This document shows, in pieces, positions 1 through 10,800 of a stretch of 64,000 nt of DNA. Where the stretch lies: the NCBI GenBank assembly GCA_023333565.1, contig JAJKFH010001512.1, positions 1 through 64,000 on the forward strand, in the 5' to 3' direction. Position 1 is the stretch's first letter, and every line of letters begins with the position of its first letter. Both the position numbers and the translations under genes were made by a program. The notes under the pieces were generated by a model. That model was not told where the DNA came from, made no database searches, and worked only from the letters and a program-made list of their open reading frames with translations. Origin of the DNA: Puffinus mauretanicus (lineage: Eukaryota; Chordata; Aves; Procellariiformes; Procellariidae).

Positions 1-8
1 CAGCAAAG
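1..8 (+). CDS. PHB1: PHB1 coding exon fragment (last 8 bases)
   Basis: The eight bases CAGCAAAG are followed by the consensus donor GTGAGT. They give the last base of a Gly codon, Ser, Lys and the first base of an Asp codon completed at 574, matching the G-S-K-D of prohibitin residues 81-84. The rest of the exon is outside the window. Confidence 0.9.
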
Positions 9-3000
9 GTGAGTGCTGGGACCCGGCAACTGTAAGAGAACCAGGCGATGACGTGCTGTGGCTTATGCTGATGCTGCTTGGTTAGCAGCTGGGTGGACAG
101 GAGAAAAAGCTTTACCACGGTCAAGACTTTTGTGATCTTTAACTTCCACAAAATGAGTATTTGGGTGGGATTTTCCTCTTCTGGACATGGAGATCCCACG
201 TGTGCTGAGTCCGGTTTGGTACAGAGTCAGGAACGGTTTGATCTGTCTTTTTAGGTACAGAACAGATTAAGGGACCCTTCCTTCAGTCCCGTAAGTCGTC
301 CCTTTAAACATAAAGTCTCTGTCTTTACAGTAGAGCAAGTAATTCCCTGCACCGCAAACAAACTGAAGCTTAAGGTGAAAGGGGTGTAATCCCTCCTCTG
401 TAAGGAGGATTTGGATCCCAAGGTGAAAGGGGTCGTAAAAATAACTCGTCTTTGCTGGCAAAAAGAAGTCTGAATGTTTATTCTTTCTCATTTAGTTACC
501 CTGGAGAGGACAACTTTCAGGATATCTCCTGTCCCTGTGGTTTGCCACTAAATTCGTGACTCTCTTCCTACAGATCTACAGAATGTGAACATCACGTTGC
601 GTATCCTGTTTAGACCAGTGACTGCCCAGTTACCACGGATTTTCACCAGTATTGGAGAGGACTATGATGAGCGTGTCCTGCCCTCAATCACAACTGAAAT
701 CCTCAAGTCTGTTGTGGTAAGGACAGTGTGAGAGCAGCTGGGCTCTGCCGGTCATCTTCCTTTCCTCTTTTTAGCAGTGAGGGACCTGCTGGAGGGTGGA
801 ATATGTCGTGCTCCAGAATAAAGCTTCTCTTTCCACTTCCCAGGCTCTCATGGGCCATCCAGAAGAGCTAATTGTAGCTACGCTAATTGTTTGTGTCTCG
901 GTCATTCTGACTGCTTGGCCTGACTTGATTCATGTTGGATGATCTCTGGATGGAAAGAGGTTTCTTTGTTACCTGCTCTCAGCTGTTAGCTCTGCTCTTC
1001 AGGCTGGGAGTTGCAGACAGGACACTGGGATTTTCATTTCTGCTGTATTCTTAAATTTCAGCTTACTGAAGATCTCCGTTTTTGGAAGCATCCCCAGGGG
1101 ACTGTGAAATAACCACTAACCAGCTTTAGTCCAGCTTTTATATTAAGTGCTCAACTAGACAACCTCCCCTCCAGCTTACGCTTAAAGTCCCAGTCATTCA
1201 GTCTTTCTCTTACTTCAAACGTCTGGGCAGCTCACTGTTTGCTAGCTTTGGGAGAACTGGATTAACTCTGGGGCTCATGGGTGCAAAGACGGGCGGGGCA
1301 TGCAGAATCTATCACTTCTTGGAGCTTTCTTCTCACTGTTGTCCGCCCTGATTTCAGGCTCGCTTTGACGCTGGAGAATTGATCACTCAGAGAGAGCTGG
1401 TGTCAAGGCAAGTGAGCGAAGACCTCACGGAGAGAGCAGCAACCTTCGGGCTCATTCTGGATGATGTGTCCTTGGTAAGAGCTCTCCTTTTCCAGTTTTT
1501 CTCTTTGGAGTGCACCCAAATAAGAGCAGTGGAGAAGAGAATCAGTGGATGGCCAGAGAAGGGTGGGCTGGAAGTTCAGACACGTGGACTACGTTGGTCT
1601 GTCTGCAGTTGCATGGGATGTAGCGATTACAGCTCAAGTCAGTACCTCTGGTTTTGTCGCTGGCCTTTGGTGACCTTGAGCAAGCCTTTGAAGGCTCCGC
1701 TGCGCTGGCTCATCGACAGACTTCCTGCTGCAGGGCTTTTAGAGTTAAAATGAAGAGCAAAAGCTCCTGTGGGTGATGGATCAGGCTGCACATTGCTTTA
1801 GAGAAGGCAGCTGTTCCACAAGCACCCTGAGACACAGGGAGAAAGTGCTAGGCATGAGGAGGTAGTGCAAATGTACACTTTTCATAGCATCTTTTTTTCT
1901 ATGAAGTATTAGTTATTCTCCTGGCTGTGTAGTCTTCTAAGACTATTCAAGGAGGGAGCTCTTCCCTCATACCTCCCTATAAGCTTTGTAAATTACATCT
2001 GTTGTAATCTGGCTTGTACATGCACCTCTTCCTTTCTCTTTTGGGACTTCCCTCGAAAGCCTGCTTAAGAGGAAAGGGAAACGAGCTCTTTCATTTGGCT
2101 TTGAACATATAGGAAGTCTTTGCAGGAAGGTGACTTTGTTTCTGCAAAATGTGAGGTTTTGACTCTTTGTTTCTGGTGCTTTCTACTGAGCACACTCCTG
2201 AAGGAAATTCACCTTTCCCTTGTCCCATCCCAGGAGCCTGTAGCTGTCCAAACAGCCCAGACTGAGCACACCAGTGCATAATGGAGCACGAAAGGTGCAG
2301 GATGGCTTGGCAGACAGCGGGCTTCCCTGCTTTGGGAGGGGAGCGCTGGGCGAGCGGCCTGCCTCTGCCGGGTGCTCGAGCAAGTGGCGGTGGCAGGGGA
2401 GCGTGGTGTGTCTCTGGAGGTACGGGTGTTACTGGTCTGCTGGACTGGAGTTGCGCTTGTGGTGTCTCCCTTGAGACTTCAAAACTGGATGGGGAGCCCC
2501 GCTTGTCCCAGTTTCTGGTTTTTTAGGGATACTGGCTTTCCATCTCCATTCCAGTTTCAGTGATAGAGGCAGGCCGCCCCCTCCCTGGGAGCTGAGTGGG
2601 TCACAGCAGTGCTGACGTAAACTGTCAGTGTTGTGGACTTTGCTTGATTTCTGCCTTGCAGACCCATCTGACCTTTGGAAAGGAGTTCACGGAGGCGGTT
2701 GAAATGAAGCAAGTGGCCCAGCAAGAAGCAGAGCGAGCCAGATTCATTGTGGAAAAGGTACCTTGTCCTTCTGAGAAACCTGGAAAAGGTTGCTAGTATC
2801 TCCTTCCCGCTCTAGCTTGCAGTGAACATCTCACTCACTGGAGAGAGACTGGGCAGGTTGAATGAAGTAGTCACTTAGGGTGATAATGCTGACATGCTTC
2901 TCAGATTGCTGGATAGATAAGGTTGGTTTTGTGGGTCTTTTTTTCTTATAATCCTGTGTCACAGTCTTACTGGAGTGCTGATCAGAAATGTCTGCATGGA

Positions 3001-3904
3001 GGAGACAGCACTCAGGAGGAAGTGTCAGTTAGAAATGGGGTTCGACGTTGAGATTTGCAACCCAAGTGATCCTACTGTTTGGGAATTTTGAAGCTTTCCG
3101 TGGTGTTTGATATCATGGGCATGGGGGCCTGTGTCCTAGGAGTGTTACTGACTGCACGCAAGACCACGTAATCTCAGATCAACCCAGGACCTCAGTGAGC
3201 GTCCACAGAAACAATTTCCTGTTAAAGTACCCCAGTACAGCTGAGAACAAATGCCTGTTGAGATTGCAAGAACCCACAACTACACCCAAAATTAATCCAG
3301 TGGATGCAGTAAGATGCATGTAATCAGCTGGGATGATTAAACAGTAGAAGTGTTTATCTGACCTGGTTTTAACTCCACTGAAGTTCTCGAGTCTTTCACA
3401 GATAATTTTCCACCAGGAGTGCCCTTAGGTGGGTTAATGTTTCATGAGGTTAAGACTGATAGGGCAATTTCAAGATGATTTTTCAACCTTTTTTCCACAG
3501 TAGGCAGGAAAACAGTCTAAGAGAATGAATGCAGCTTTAAAATAAAATCACCTTCTGTCTTAGCTATCCTACTGGGGAAAAGAACAGTACGGTGGTGAAG
3601 TGGGAATTTATGTTTTAGACATGACAATAGCTTCTTTCTTCTCTTTTGTTTTCTCTGTTGGTTATTCCCCTTCTCATCTGTTTACTTTCAGGCTGAACAG
3701 CAGAAGAAAGCAGCTGTCATCTCTGCTGAGGGAGACTCGAAAGCAGCTGAGCTGATTGCCAACTCGCTGGCCACTGCAGGTGATGGCTTGATTGAGCTGC
3801 GCAAGCTGGAGGCAGCTGAAGACATCGCTTACCAGCTCTCACGGTCCCGCAACATCACCTATCTGCCCTCTGGACAGTCTGTGCTCCTCCAGCTGCCGCA
3901 GTGA
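1..3904 (+). CDS. PHB1: Prohibitin 1, 3' part (partial, 5 coding segments)
   Basis: Join of <1-8, 574-716, 1358-1474, 2662-2757 and 3692-3904. Prohibitin 1 pairs with PHB2 in ring-shaped complexes of the mitochondrial inner membrane that act as scaffolds and chaperones; nuclear roles are also described. The visible protein matches residues 82-272 of the 272-residue human protein without gaps, by recalled comparison. It covers the second half of the SPFH/band-7 domain ([22 protein letters not shown]) and the long coiled coil ([21 protein letters not shown]), and ends QSVLLQLPQ. The C-terminal RNITYLP, holding the Thr/Tyr phosphorylated in mammals, is intact. All five splice junctions are GT/AG and phase-consistent. 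The first 83 or so codons lie left of the window. Neighbour ZNF652 lies downstream on the same strand, as in other vertebrates. Identity is essentially certain. Confidence 0.98.
574..716 (+). CDS. PHB1: PHB1 coding exon, residues 84-131
   Basis: Starts after TTCCTACAG and ends before GTAAGG. It encodes the core of the SPFH domain ([10 protein letters not shown] to EILKSVV), 47 full codons plus the split Asp. This corresponds exactly to human residues 84-131, with small differences such as VTAQ for VASQ. Confidence 0.97.
1358..1474 (+). CDS. PHB1: PHB1 coding exon, residues 132-170
   Basis: Phase-0 exon of 39 codons ([10 protein letters not shown] to ILDDVSL), between TGATTTCAG and GTAAGA. 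It is the end of the SPFH domain. [12 protein letters not shown] differs from human only by Glu for Asp. Confidence 0.97.
2662..2757 (+). CDS. PHB1: PHB1 coding exon, residues 171-202
   Basis: Phase-0 exon of 32 codons ([10 protein letters not shown] to ARFIVEK), acceptor CTTGCAG and donor GTACCT. It encodes the start of the charged coiled coil used for PHB1-PHB2 pairing. Confidence 0.97.
3692..3904 (+). CDS. PHB1: PHB1 last coding exon, residues 203-272 and stop
   Basis: Acceptor TTACTTTCAG, then 70 codons ([10 protein letters not shown] to LLQLPQ) and TGA. It encodes the rest of the coiled coil and the C-terminal tail. The tail reads PSGQ where human has PAGQ. Confidence 0.98.
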   Translation, partial: AEQQKKAAVISAEGDSKAAELIANSLATAGDGLIELRKLEAAEDIAYQLSRSRNITYLPSGQSVLLQLPQ

Positions 3905-4038
3905 ACCTGGCTCTGCAGCCATAGCTAGCCTGGTCACCTCCACCTACCAGATCAGCCCTTTCCAAAAGAATCTTTGCAATTTCCTCATTGGTAAAAGCAG
4001 AGGAAATTAAAATTCAACCCATTTTGAATTCTTAATCA

Positions 4039-4044
4039 AATAAA
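4039..4044 (+). terminator. PHB1: Proximal poly(A) signal AATAAA of PHB1
   Basis: Perfect hexamer 135 bases after the stop codon. Use would give a short PHB1 mRNA. Confidence 0.5.
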
Positions 4045-4855
4045 ACTGAACACTCTTGACAACAAACCTGCATTCCTCCCATGTACGGTCAGAGCAGTGG
4101 CTCCACTGACCATTAAGCTAGGTTTGAGAATTGCCCCTTTCCAGGCAGTTTGAGCAACAGGAGCAGAGTTTTCATCTGTTCACTCCTGGGACAAACAGGT
4201 AGCCCAGGTGACGCCCTGACCACAAGAGTGCTGTATCAATCTGGTTTCACAGCGATGCTTCAGTGCCTTTAGGCTGGCTGAGCCGGGATCATTACAGACT
4301 TGCAGGTCCTGGACTATGGAACAGGGACGCTCAGGGCTCGCTCTTCAGTCAAGCCAGTCTTTTTTCAGGCGTCAGCTGAGAGAAAGAGGACATCTCAGCT
4401 GTTAGGACAGCGGCTCTGCTGTGCCTGTGTGAACCACAGCACTGATAGCTGGAGGCACAGATCGAGTGGATTGTGGCTGGGGGTGAGAATAGCAGAGATT
4501 CACTTCATGTAGTAGATGGATTTCAGGCATGGAGGAGAAGATACTTCCTCTGCAGGAAATACTTCTCACGTACATGCTGGAAATGGGACATCTCCACTTC
4601 TCCCCCCGCTGCCGCACGCTGATCTGATTGCTGCCGCTTGCCCTGTTGTGCAGCGTTGGTTCTTTCATCAAGGTCAGTACAAGTGGCAGTTGGCCTATTC
4701 CAGACGGCACCTGGGACAAAGAGGGAATGACTCGGTGCTCCGTGGCTCAGGCAGTCGGACGTGGGCAGAATTCTCTGTTACATCAATGCTCTTTTTATTT
4801 AGGGAAATTGAATTGTGAGGAGGATGTGATGGGTGAGATTGTATAACCAGCCTTC

Positions 4856-4861
4856 AATAAA
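4856..4861 (+). terminator. PHB1: Distal poly(A) signal AATAAA of PHB1
   Basis: Perfect hexamer followed within 40 bases by a GTGTGGGGGTTTTTTTTT-type downstream element, the classic arrangement of a strong vertebrate poly(A) site. Confidence 0.75.
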
Positions 4862-4880
4862 TGTCACGGTCCCAAGTGTA

Positions 4881-7800
4881 GTAGTGTGGGGGTTTTTTTT
4901 TATATCTCAGAAGAATGAAGGTTGGGTCAGTGGAGCATGACACCTCATGCTTGTGCTAGATTATTTGGATAAAAGTCGCTTAGCACAGGCAAATAGGTCT
5001 TGCTCCTGACAACTTAAAAGCTTGAAATATGATTCTTAGGCTGAATTCCTGCAACAAGGTCAGGCTGAGAATATCTTGAGGTTATTGTGAGGGCTTTTAA
5101 TTGCTTTCCGTGCACAGTTCAGCCTGTCATTTACTGCATGTACATGCATTTTCCAGGGTGCTCTTTTGATGCAACACCATGCCACTGGAAAGAAAACAGG
5201 GGTGTATTGTACCTGGTACAGCCTATAGTGAGCTGCTAACCTGCCAGCGGCTGTCAGAAGGCATGGTGCTAGCCTGGCACACCATTATTACCCCCATCCT
5301 GCAAATAGGGTGCTCATACGATGTCTGTTATCCCTGAGCAACGCAGTCTTTGGGTGTCATCGCTACCCTGAGGATGTTGAGCCCTCAGGAAAGCTTCTGT
5401 GAATGGTGGGCTCATTTCGTCATCGTACAGCCACTTTGGGTTGTTGCCCTCGCCTCTGGCGAAATGGAAAGACTCGCCTGCTTTTTCTGCTGGGCAGGGT
5501 ATGCTCTTGCAGTGATGAGGTGCCTGAGCTTGCAAAATATTTTAAGCAGCTGAGCAGTCAGGTCCATAACTCCCAAATAACTTCCAGACCTCTTCCCTCT
5601 CTAGTGCTCTTGTTCTTTATTCTTCTGGTTTACTGCTTCAGACACTTGTAAGGAAGCTTCCACTTTTCTCCCAAGGCTCCTTTTAAAGCCCCCTTTGTGT
5701 TTCCTGCATTTCTCTCTCTCTGTTAGTTCCATGCACCAGGTGTTGGGCTCAAAACAGTGTGCCTGAAATCCCTTCTCAGCTTCTGGCTCTGCAATACTTC
5801 TCCCTCCAGTTCTGCATTTTCAGTGGAGTGTGGAGCGTTTCCTGCTGCTTTTGCTGTTAGCCTCTCTGGAGGAGGTGTCTGAGGCTCTAACCGTGGCCCC
5901 TGGGTCTGATTAATCACCATTTCCTTTGCTTTTGGGTGTAATTCTTTTTACAAATGTTCCCTGGCTGTTAACTGCTCCTTTACCCTTGCTGTGCCTCACT
6001 TAATGCCTAAAGCTGCCATGAACTCATCAGACTTCAAAGCTGCTCTTGAACCTGTAGCTGTCTTGGTGTGTGCTAGCTGAACCCCTTGTTTATATTGTGT
6101 TTATAGCTGCTCTTCAGCCTTGTAGACCATGTGGACTGTCGAGCTATCTGGCTCCAGATGGGAATGGTGACCCTAAAATCAGGACGTGGTTTTGTGTGGG
6201 CTGCACAGGGATACTGGGTAAGGAAACAGCCTTCTGCTGGCCGGATGGATGCTGCTCTGAGAGCTCGCAGCAGTGAGCGAGCACTGCCTGGCATCCTCTG
6301 CCAAACTTCTCAGGTGCTGGTAGACTCCTTGATGTAAAAACAAAACAGAAAGTCAAGATTATGTAGTCAAGGACTGGCCTGCCTGGCGTTCCTGGCCAAG
6401 GCTGGACTGGAGAGTGTCGAAGGCTGAACTCCGCTTCCCAGGACGCTGGCCCTTCCCTCGCAGTGTTCGGGAGGCGTTAGCAGGGTGTGAGCAGTCGTTC
6501 TCAGTGCTCTACTTGTCGGGGCAATAGAAAGAGCTTCGGGCTTGGGTAAGATGAAGGCAGGCCGCCCTCGCTGCTCGAACAAACAAGGCGTCCCCACCCT
6601 CTCTGGCGTTTCTAACCTTGTTGCTCTTAATAATCCAGTAACAAAAACTTGTTCATGAAAGTGGAGCGCAACCTGGGGTGGAGAAACAAGAGAGGGTCAA
6701 GGCATGTGGCTTTGTACTGAGGGCAGAGAGAGGAGTTTTGTTGTGCAGGTCCTGGTCTGCCCTTCCAGAGAGCCTGCGTAAACCACTCGATCAGCCTGGC
6801 GTCCTGCGACTGTCACCTGCTGCTCTGCTGGCCTACGGGGGGGCTGGCTCCCAGCTGCTGGCACAGCTCTTGCAAGGGCTGCCTGCTCTTTGCAACTCTC
6901 ACATGTACGAAGGTGCTGGAGATGCTCCAGAAACAGCAGATCTTCCCCCTTCACCTCATCCTTAGGGAGAGCAAGAGAGGGGCTGTCTTGTGACCGTGCC
7001 TGGAGGAGCAATCGCTGTCTGTGACATCGTACTCCGTGACCACCACATGCCACGTCTTTTGGGTAAGACGCTTCAGCCCCAGGTAAGCTGTGATCATGGG
7101 TGGGAGGCAGCTGGATGATGCCACTTGAAGGGAAGTGAAGAAACTTCAGGTTTGTTTCTGTGACCAGAAAAGCCAGTGGGCCTGTCGTCTGGCTGCCACG
7201 CCTGGATTCCCACTGTCTGAAATGCATGGCACAAGTCTGATTGAAGAATTTCCTACATTGAGCAGTTCCACGAGTTCTCTGTTGTGTGGGCTGTCTGCTG
7301 CTTATTAGGGATTGCAGCCACGCTAAAACTTCTGCTTTGGGGAGGGGGATGCTTTCTGTGGTCAGTTTTTCTTTATTTTTGCCACCTATTTGCACAAAAC
7401 ACTTTGAATTTAGTATATTTGACAACTTTTAATCCCCCATCAATTTAGTTTGAAATTGCTTTTCTCCAGAGGAAAGACAGCATGACTGCGTAAAGCCAGT
7501 GTTTCCCCAGCAAGGCTGGATGTGTTACTGGGCTGGAGAAAGCACACACTTCCTTAAGCAACCTAGCTAAAATGGCCCAAAAATTTAGTCAGAGAAAGGC
7601 TCTGACCCAGACCTCTGCCTGGGTGTTCGCTAGTCAGAAAAAAATGCCCTTCTGTCAGATTCTCCCTCCCCAAAGCTGACTCGCACCAGCATCACACCAG
7701 CTACTCCTAGATCTTTCAATTTTCCAACAAATTGTTACCTTTAGCACCAAAGTCTTGGGGCAGGGGTGTTTTGCGGGTGCGTGATGGAGGCTGTAGCTTT

Positions 7801-10800
7801 GCTGCTCCCCGTGACAGCCCGCGTTAGCCAGGAAGGACGCTTGCGAAGAGGTCACCTTTTTCAGAGGCAAGATGAATACAAACCGGGGCGCGGCGGAGGC
7901 CGGCAGCCAGGCTGCTCTCCCACCAGGTGGCAGCAGCAATTCTGCTCTGCACGGGGAGGACAGTGGGGAGCAAAGGGTGTCCCTCAGCCTCCCGTGGGGA
8001 CAGGTGAGCGGGGAGGTCACCCTGCCCGGGGCAGAGGACGCGAGGAGTGGACGTGGACAAGTGCAAACACAATAGCACAATCCCCAGGCAAAGAAGAAAA
8101 AGCACAAGCTGGCAAAAGAGCTGTCTGACAGGCAGCACCTCTTGGGCAGGCAGGTACAAGGGTTTAGTCCCTGTGCCAGGCTGTCCTGTAAACCTCTGAT
8201 GCCTATTTCACTCTGTTCAGCATCTCTGGTCCCAGCTCCAGGTTTTAACCCCTCTAGCCTAAGGTAGCGCATTGAAAGGTGCAAATGCCTGTCTCTCTTT
8301 CTAACCCTGGTCCCAGGGTGGCTTGGCTTTGCAGCCTGTCTCCTTGCAGCCCTTTGAGCATTCCTCCTATCCCTTTCCCAACCACAAAAGGCCATCCCTA
8401 GTTTATTACTAGGACAGGAACAACAGAAATGTCTAGGCATGACTTCAGAGGTGCAAGTTGTTTTAGCTTGACATTAGAAAACAGCATTGAGTCTTCGGGT
8501 CCTGACCATTAGTATGATTCATTCATACCGGAGGGTCCAGTGTCGGTAAAAGCCTGGCAGTTTTTTAATCTGAAGCCCTGTAGTTTTGTGGCCCCAGAGC
8601 AATAAGAGTAATGGCAGCACAGACTCATCACTTGTATTTCTCTGAATACAGCCCAAAAACGGAACTACAGGGACCAGGTTTTGGGCAAAGTCTGTTGGTA
8701 AGGGCAACATAAGACCTGCTGGTGCCACTAAAGGGCCCTGTATGAGGGGGACTGCAGCCCTCTCTGCTACCAGAATGCATCTCCTGCTTGAGACCAAAGA
8801 GCAGCAGTTGGTTGCCACCTTCAATATCAGAGCCCTCAAGCCAAGGTGAAATCTCCCTGTCCACCACTCTGCCTTGGCTGCAAACCTCCGGAGAGGTTTG
8901 GGTTTGGTTTTTTTTTCTGGGAGACTTTGCCTTACTTCTGCTTCCTTTCATGCTAGTGGAAGAGCTCAGCTCTGCACCACCCGCAGCAGCTGGGCCAGCC
9001 CGCTAGCAACATTCAGACCAGCCAAACAAGCTTTTGTTCATGATAAACAAACAGGAAACTGCCTGATTTCCTCTGTGTGTTCACCCTCTCTCTCGCACGC
9101 GTGCTCTCTTCCTATTTAATAGATAACCTCCCTACCTGACTTGTGAAGAGGAGGCTGAAAACAACCACATGGATAGGCACTCTGCAGCAGTTGTAATTTG
9201 CAGCACGGCTGTTGCATTGAAATGGGCATCTGCTCCCTGACAGTCGCTGATGCACCAGAGCTGAAGCCTCTCCAGGTAAGGGAGCTCCCCGAGTTTGTGA
9301 TAATTTATACCCTGCAGCAAGCTGGCAGCGTGTCTGAAGTGGTTAGAGCAAGGGATAGGGAGGAGTTTCCTTATTGCTTCCTTTGTGCTGTTTATATCCA
9401 AGTGGATCTAGCAGAAAATGCCTCTGTCCTGAAAGACAGGGGCTGTGGGGGGAGAAAGCAGTTGTGGAAGCGGGTAGGAAATAATGTCCTAAGCCAGGCT
9501 GGAGCTCAGCTCAGCTGGAAGATGGGGAGCAATTCTTAGGGCCAAATTTGGTTTAATTATTCCTTGCCTGGCACTAGTCAGTGCTGGGTGCTGAGAGTTC
9601 CTCATATGCCTGAGCTGACTTCAGTCCAGCAAGTCCTGACTTACACTAGTGTAAGTCTCAGAGGTAGGTCAGGTTTACTTAGGGATGACTCAACTTTTTG
9701 TGCTTTGGTTTTCTACGTGGTGAAGCAGGAGAGGACTGTCACAGGTAGAGAGGTATGAGGGTAAGTGATGGGGGACGTAAAGTATACTCTAGCTAGGGCA
9801 TGGAGAACAAACTTCCAGAGAAAGTGAAGCATCTGATGTCTTTAGAAAAATACAGTGGATATTTCTTTTAACCATGTGCTCACCCACAGCCATGCTGGGT
9901 TCACTTTCCCCACCCATAGAAAGCAATAAAAAACCAAACCTATGGGGAAAGGACCTGGTGGACCAGGCATCCAGTTCTTGCTTGAACACATCCCCAGGAA
10001 AGAGGAACTAGAGAGGCTGGGAAGCTCCCACGGGAGGCTGAGCTCAACTGCTGCTATAAAAACAGCATTTGGGGTTCCCCACACCGCATCTGCACATGAT
10101 GCTGATCTGGACAAACTCAGAAACCTGCAGTGAGTTATCCTTGATGTCTGACAAGCCAAAGCTGCGCATGAGCATGGGAAGTTGTGTCCCAAACTGAGCT
10201 GCAGGAGGACAGTGCACAAGGTGGAATCAAGTGGAAGATGCCAATTGCAAGACATGTTCGCGTCCCCCATGCTGGTAGGGGCAGCAAGGCAGGAAGGGCA
10301 GGAGGAGGCTAGGAAAGAGCGCGTGCAGGATGCCTCTGAAGCGGTAGGTTAAAAATATTCAACAGAGGCAAGAACAGGAAGGAAGCAGGGGTTAAGCCTG
10401 AACAAGGTGAGTCTATCCCAGACATGTTAATTCAAACATGACTTTCATGGGTGTAAGTCTTGCAGTGCCCCTTCTGCAAAGCTGGTAAATACAGCTCTGT
10501 TTCCTCTGTCGCTTACAGCATCTTCCTCCCAAGCACAACTTTTCATGGGTGCTTTTCAAACCCAGAGGGAAGCTTCTACACAAAAAGCTAGGCTGGAAGA
10601 TTGGGTGTAAATGGAAAGGACTCTAGTTAAACCAGTTTGTTCCTCACCAGCCAAGGTACATGGACCCTACTTGCACTGCTTTGGTAGGGGTTGATGCTGA
10701 TCTGAGCAGAGGTGCTCTTTAACGCAGGAACAGAAATGTCTCCAACAGCCTGCTATGGTGACATTTCCATTTAACAATTACCCCAGCACAAACGTTAGAA

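Larger units (their letters stand above)
9..3691 (+). other. PHB1: PHB1 introns (four), nothing further seen
   Basis: Introns at 9-573, 717-1357, 1475-2661 and 2758-3691. I looked for box C/D or tRNA-like genes, repeats and other exons and saw none I can support. Confidence 0.8.
3905..4880 (+). other. PHB1: PHB1 3'UTR with two poly(A) signals
   Basis: Two AATAAA hexamers follow the stop: one at 4039-4044 would give a short 3'UTR near 150 bases. The other at 4856-4861 is followed by a GT-rich stretch and a T run and would give about 970 bases. Human PHB1 has a long 3'UTR of similar size, known from work on a growth-inhibitory 3'UTR RNA, so the distal site is likely the main one. The exact cleavage point is inferred. 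Confidence 0.75.

Noticed and set aside
6697..7425. 242-codon open frame, minus strand
   Set aside because: No recognisable domain, irregular composition, no promoter or splice context; likely chance in GC-elevated intergenic DNA.
7655..8440. 261-codon open frame, minus strand
   Set aside because: Translation looks like shadow sequence (Cys/Ser/Pro/Arg-rich, no family resemblance) and overlaps the CTCF-like patch; no supporting signals.
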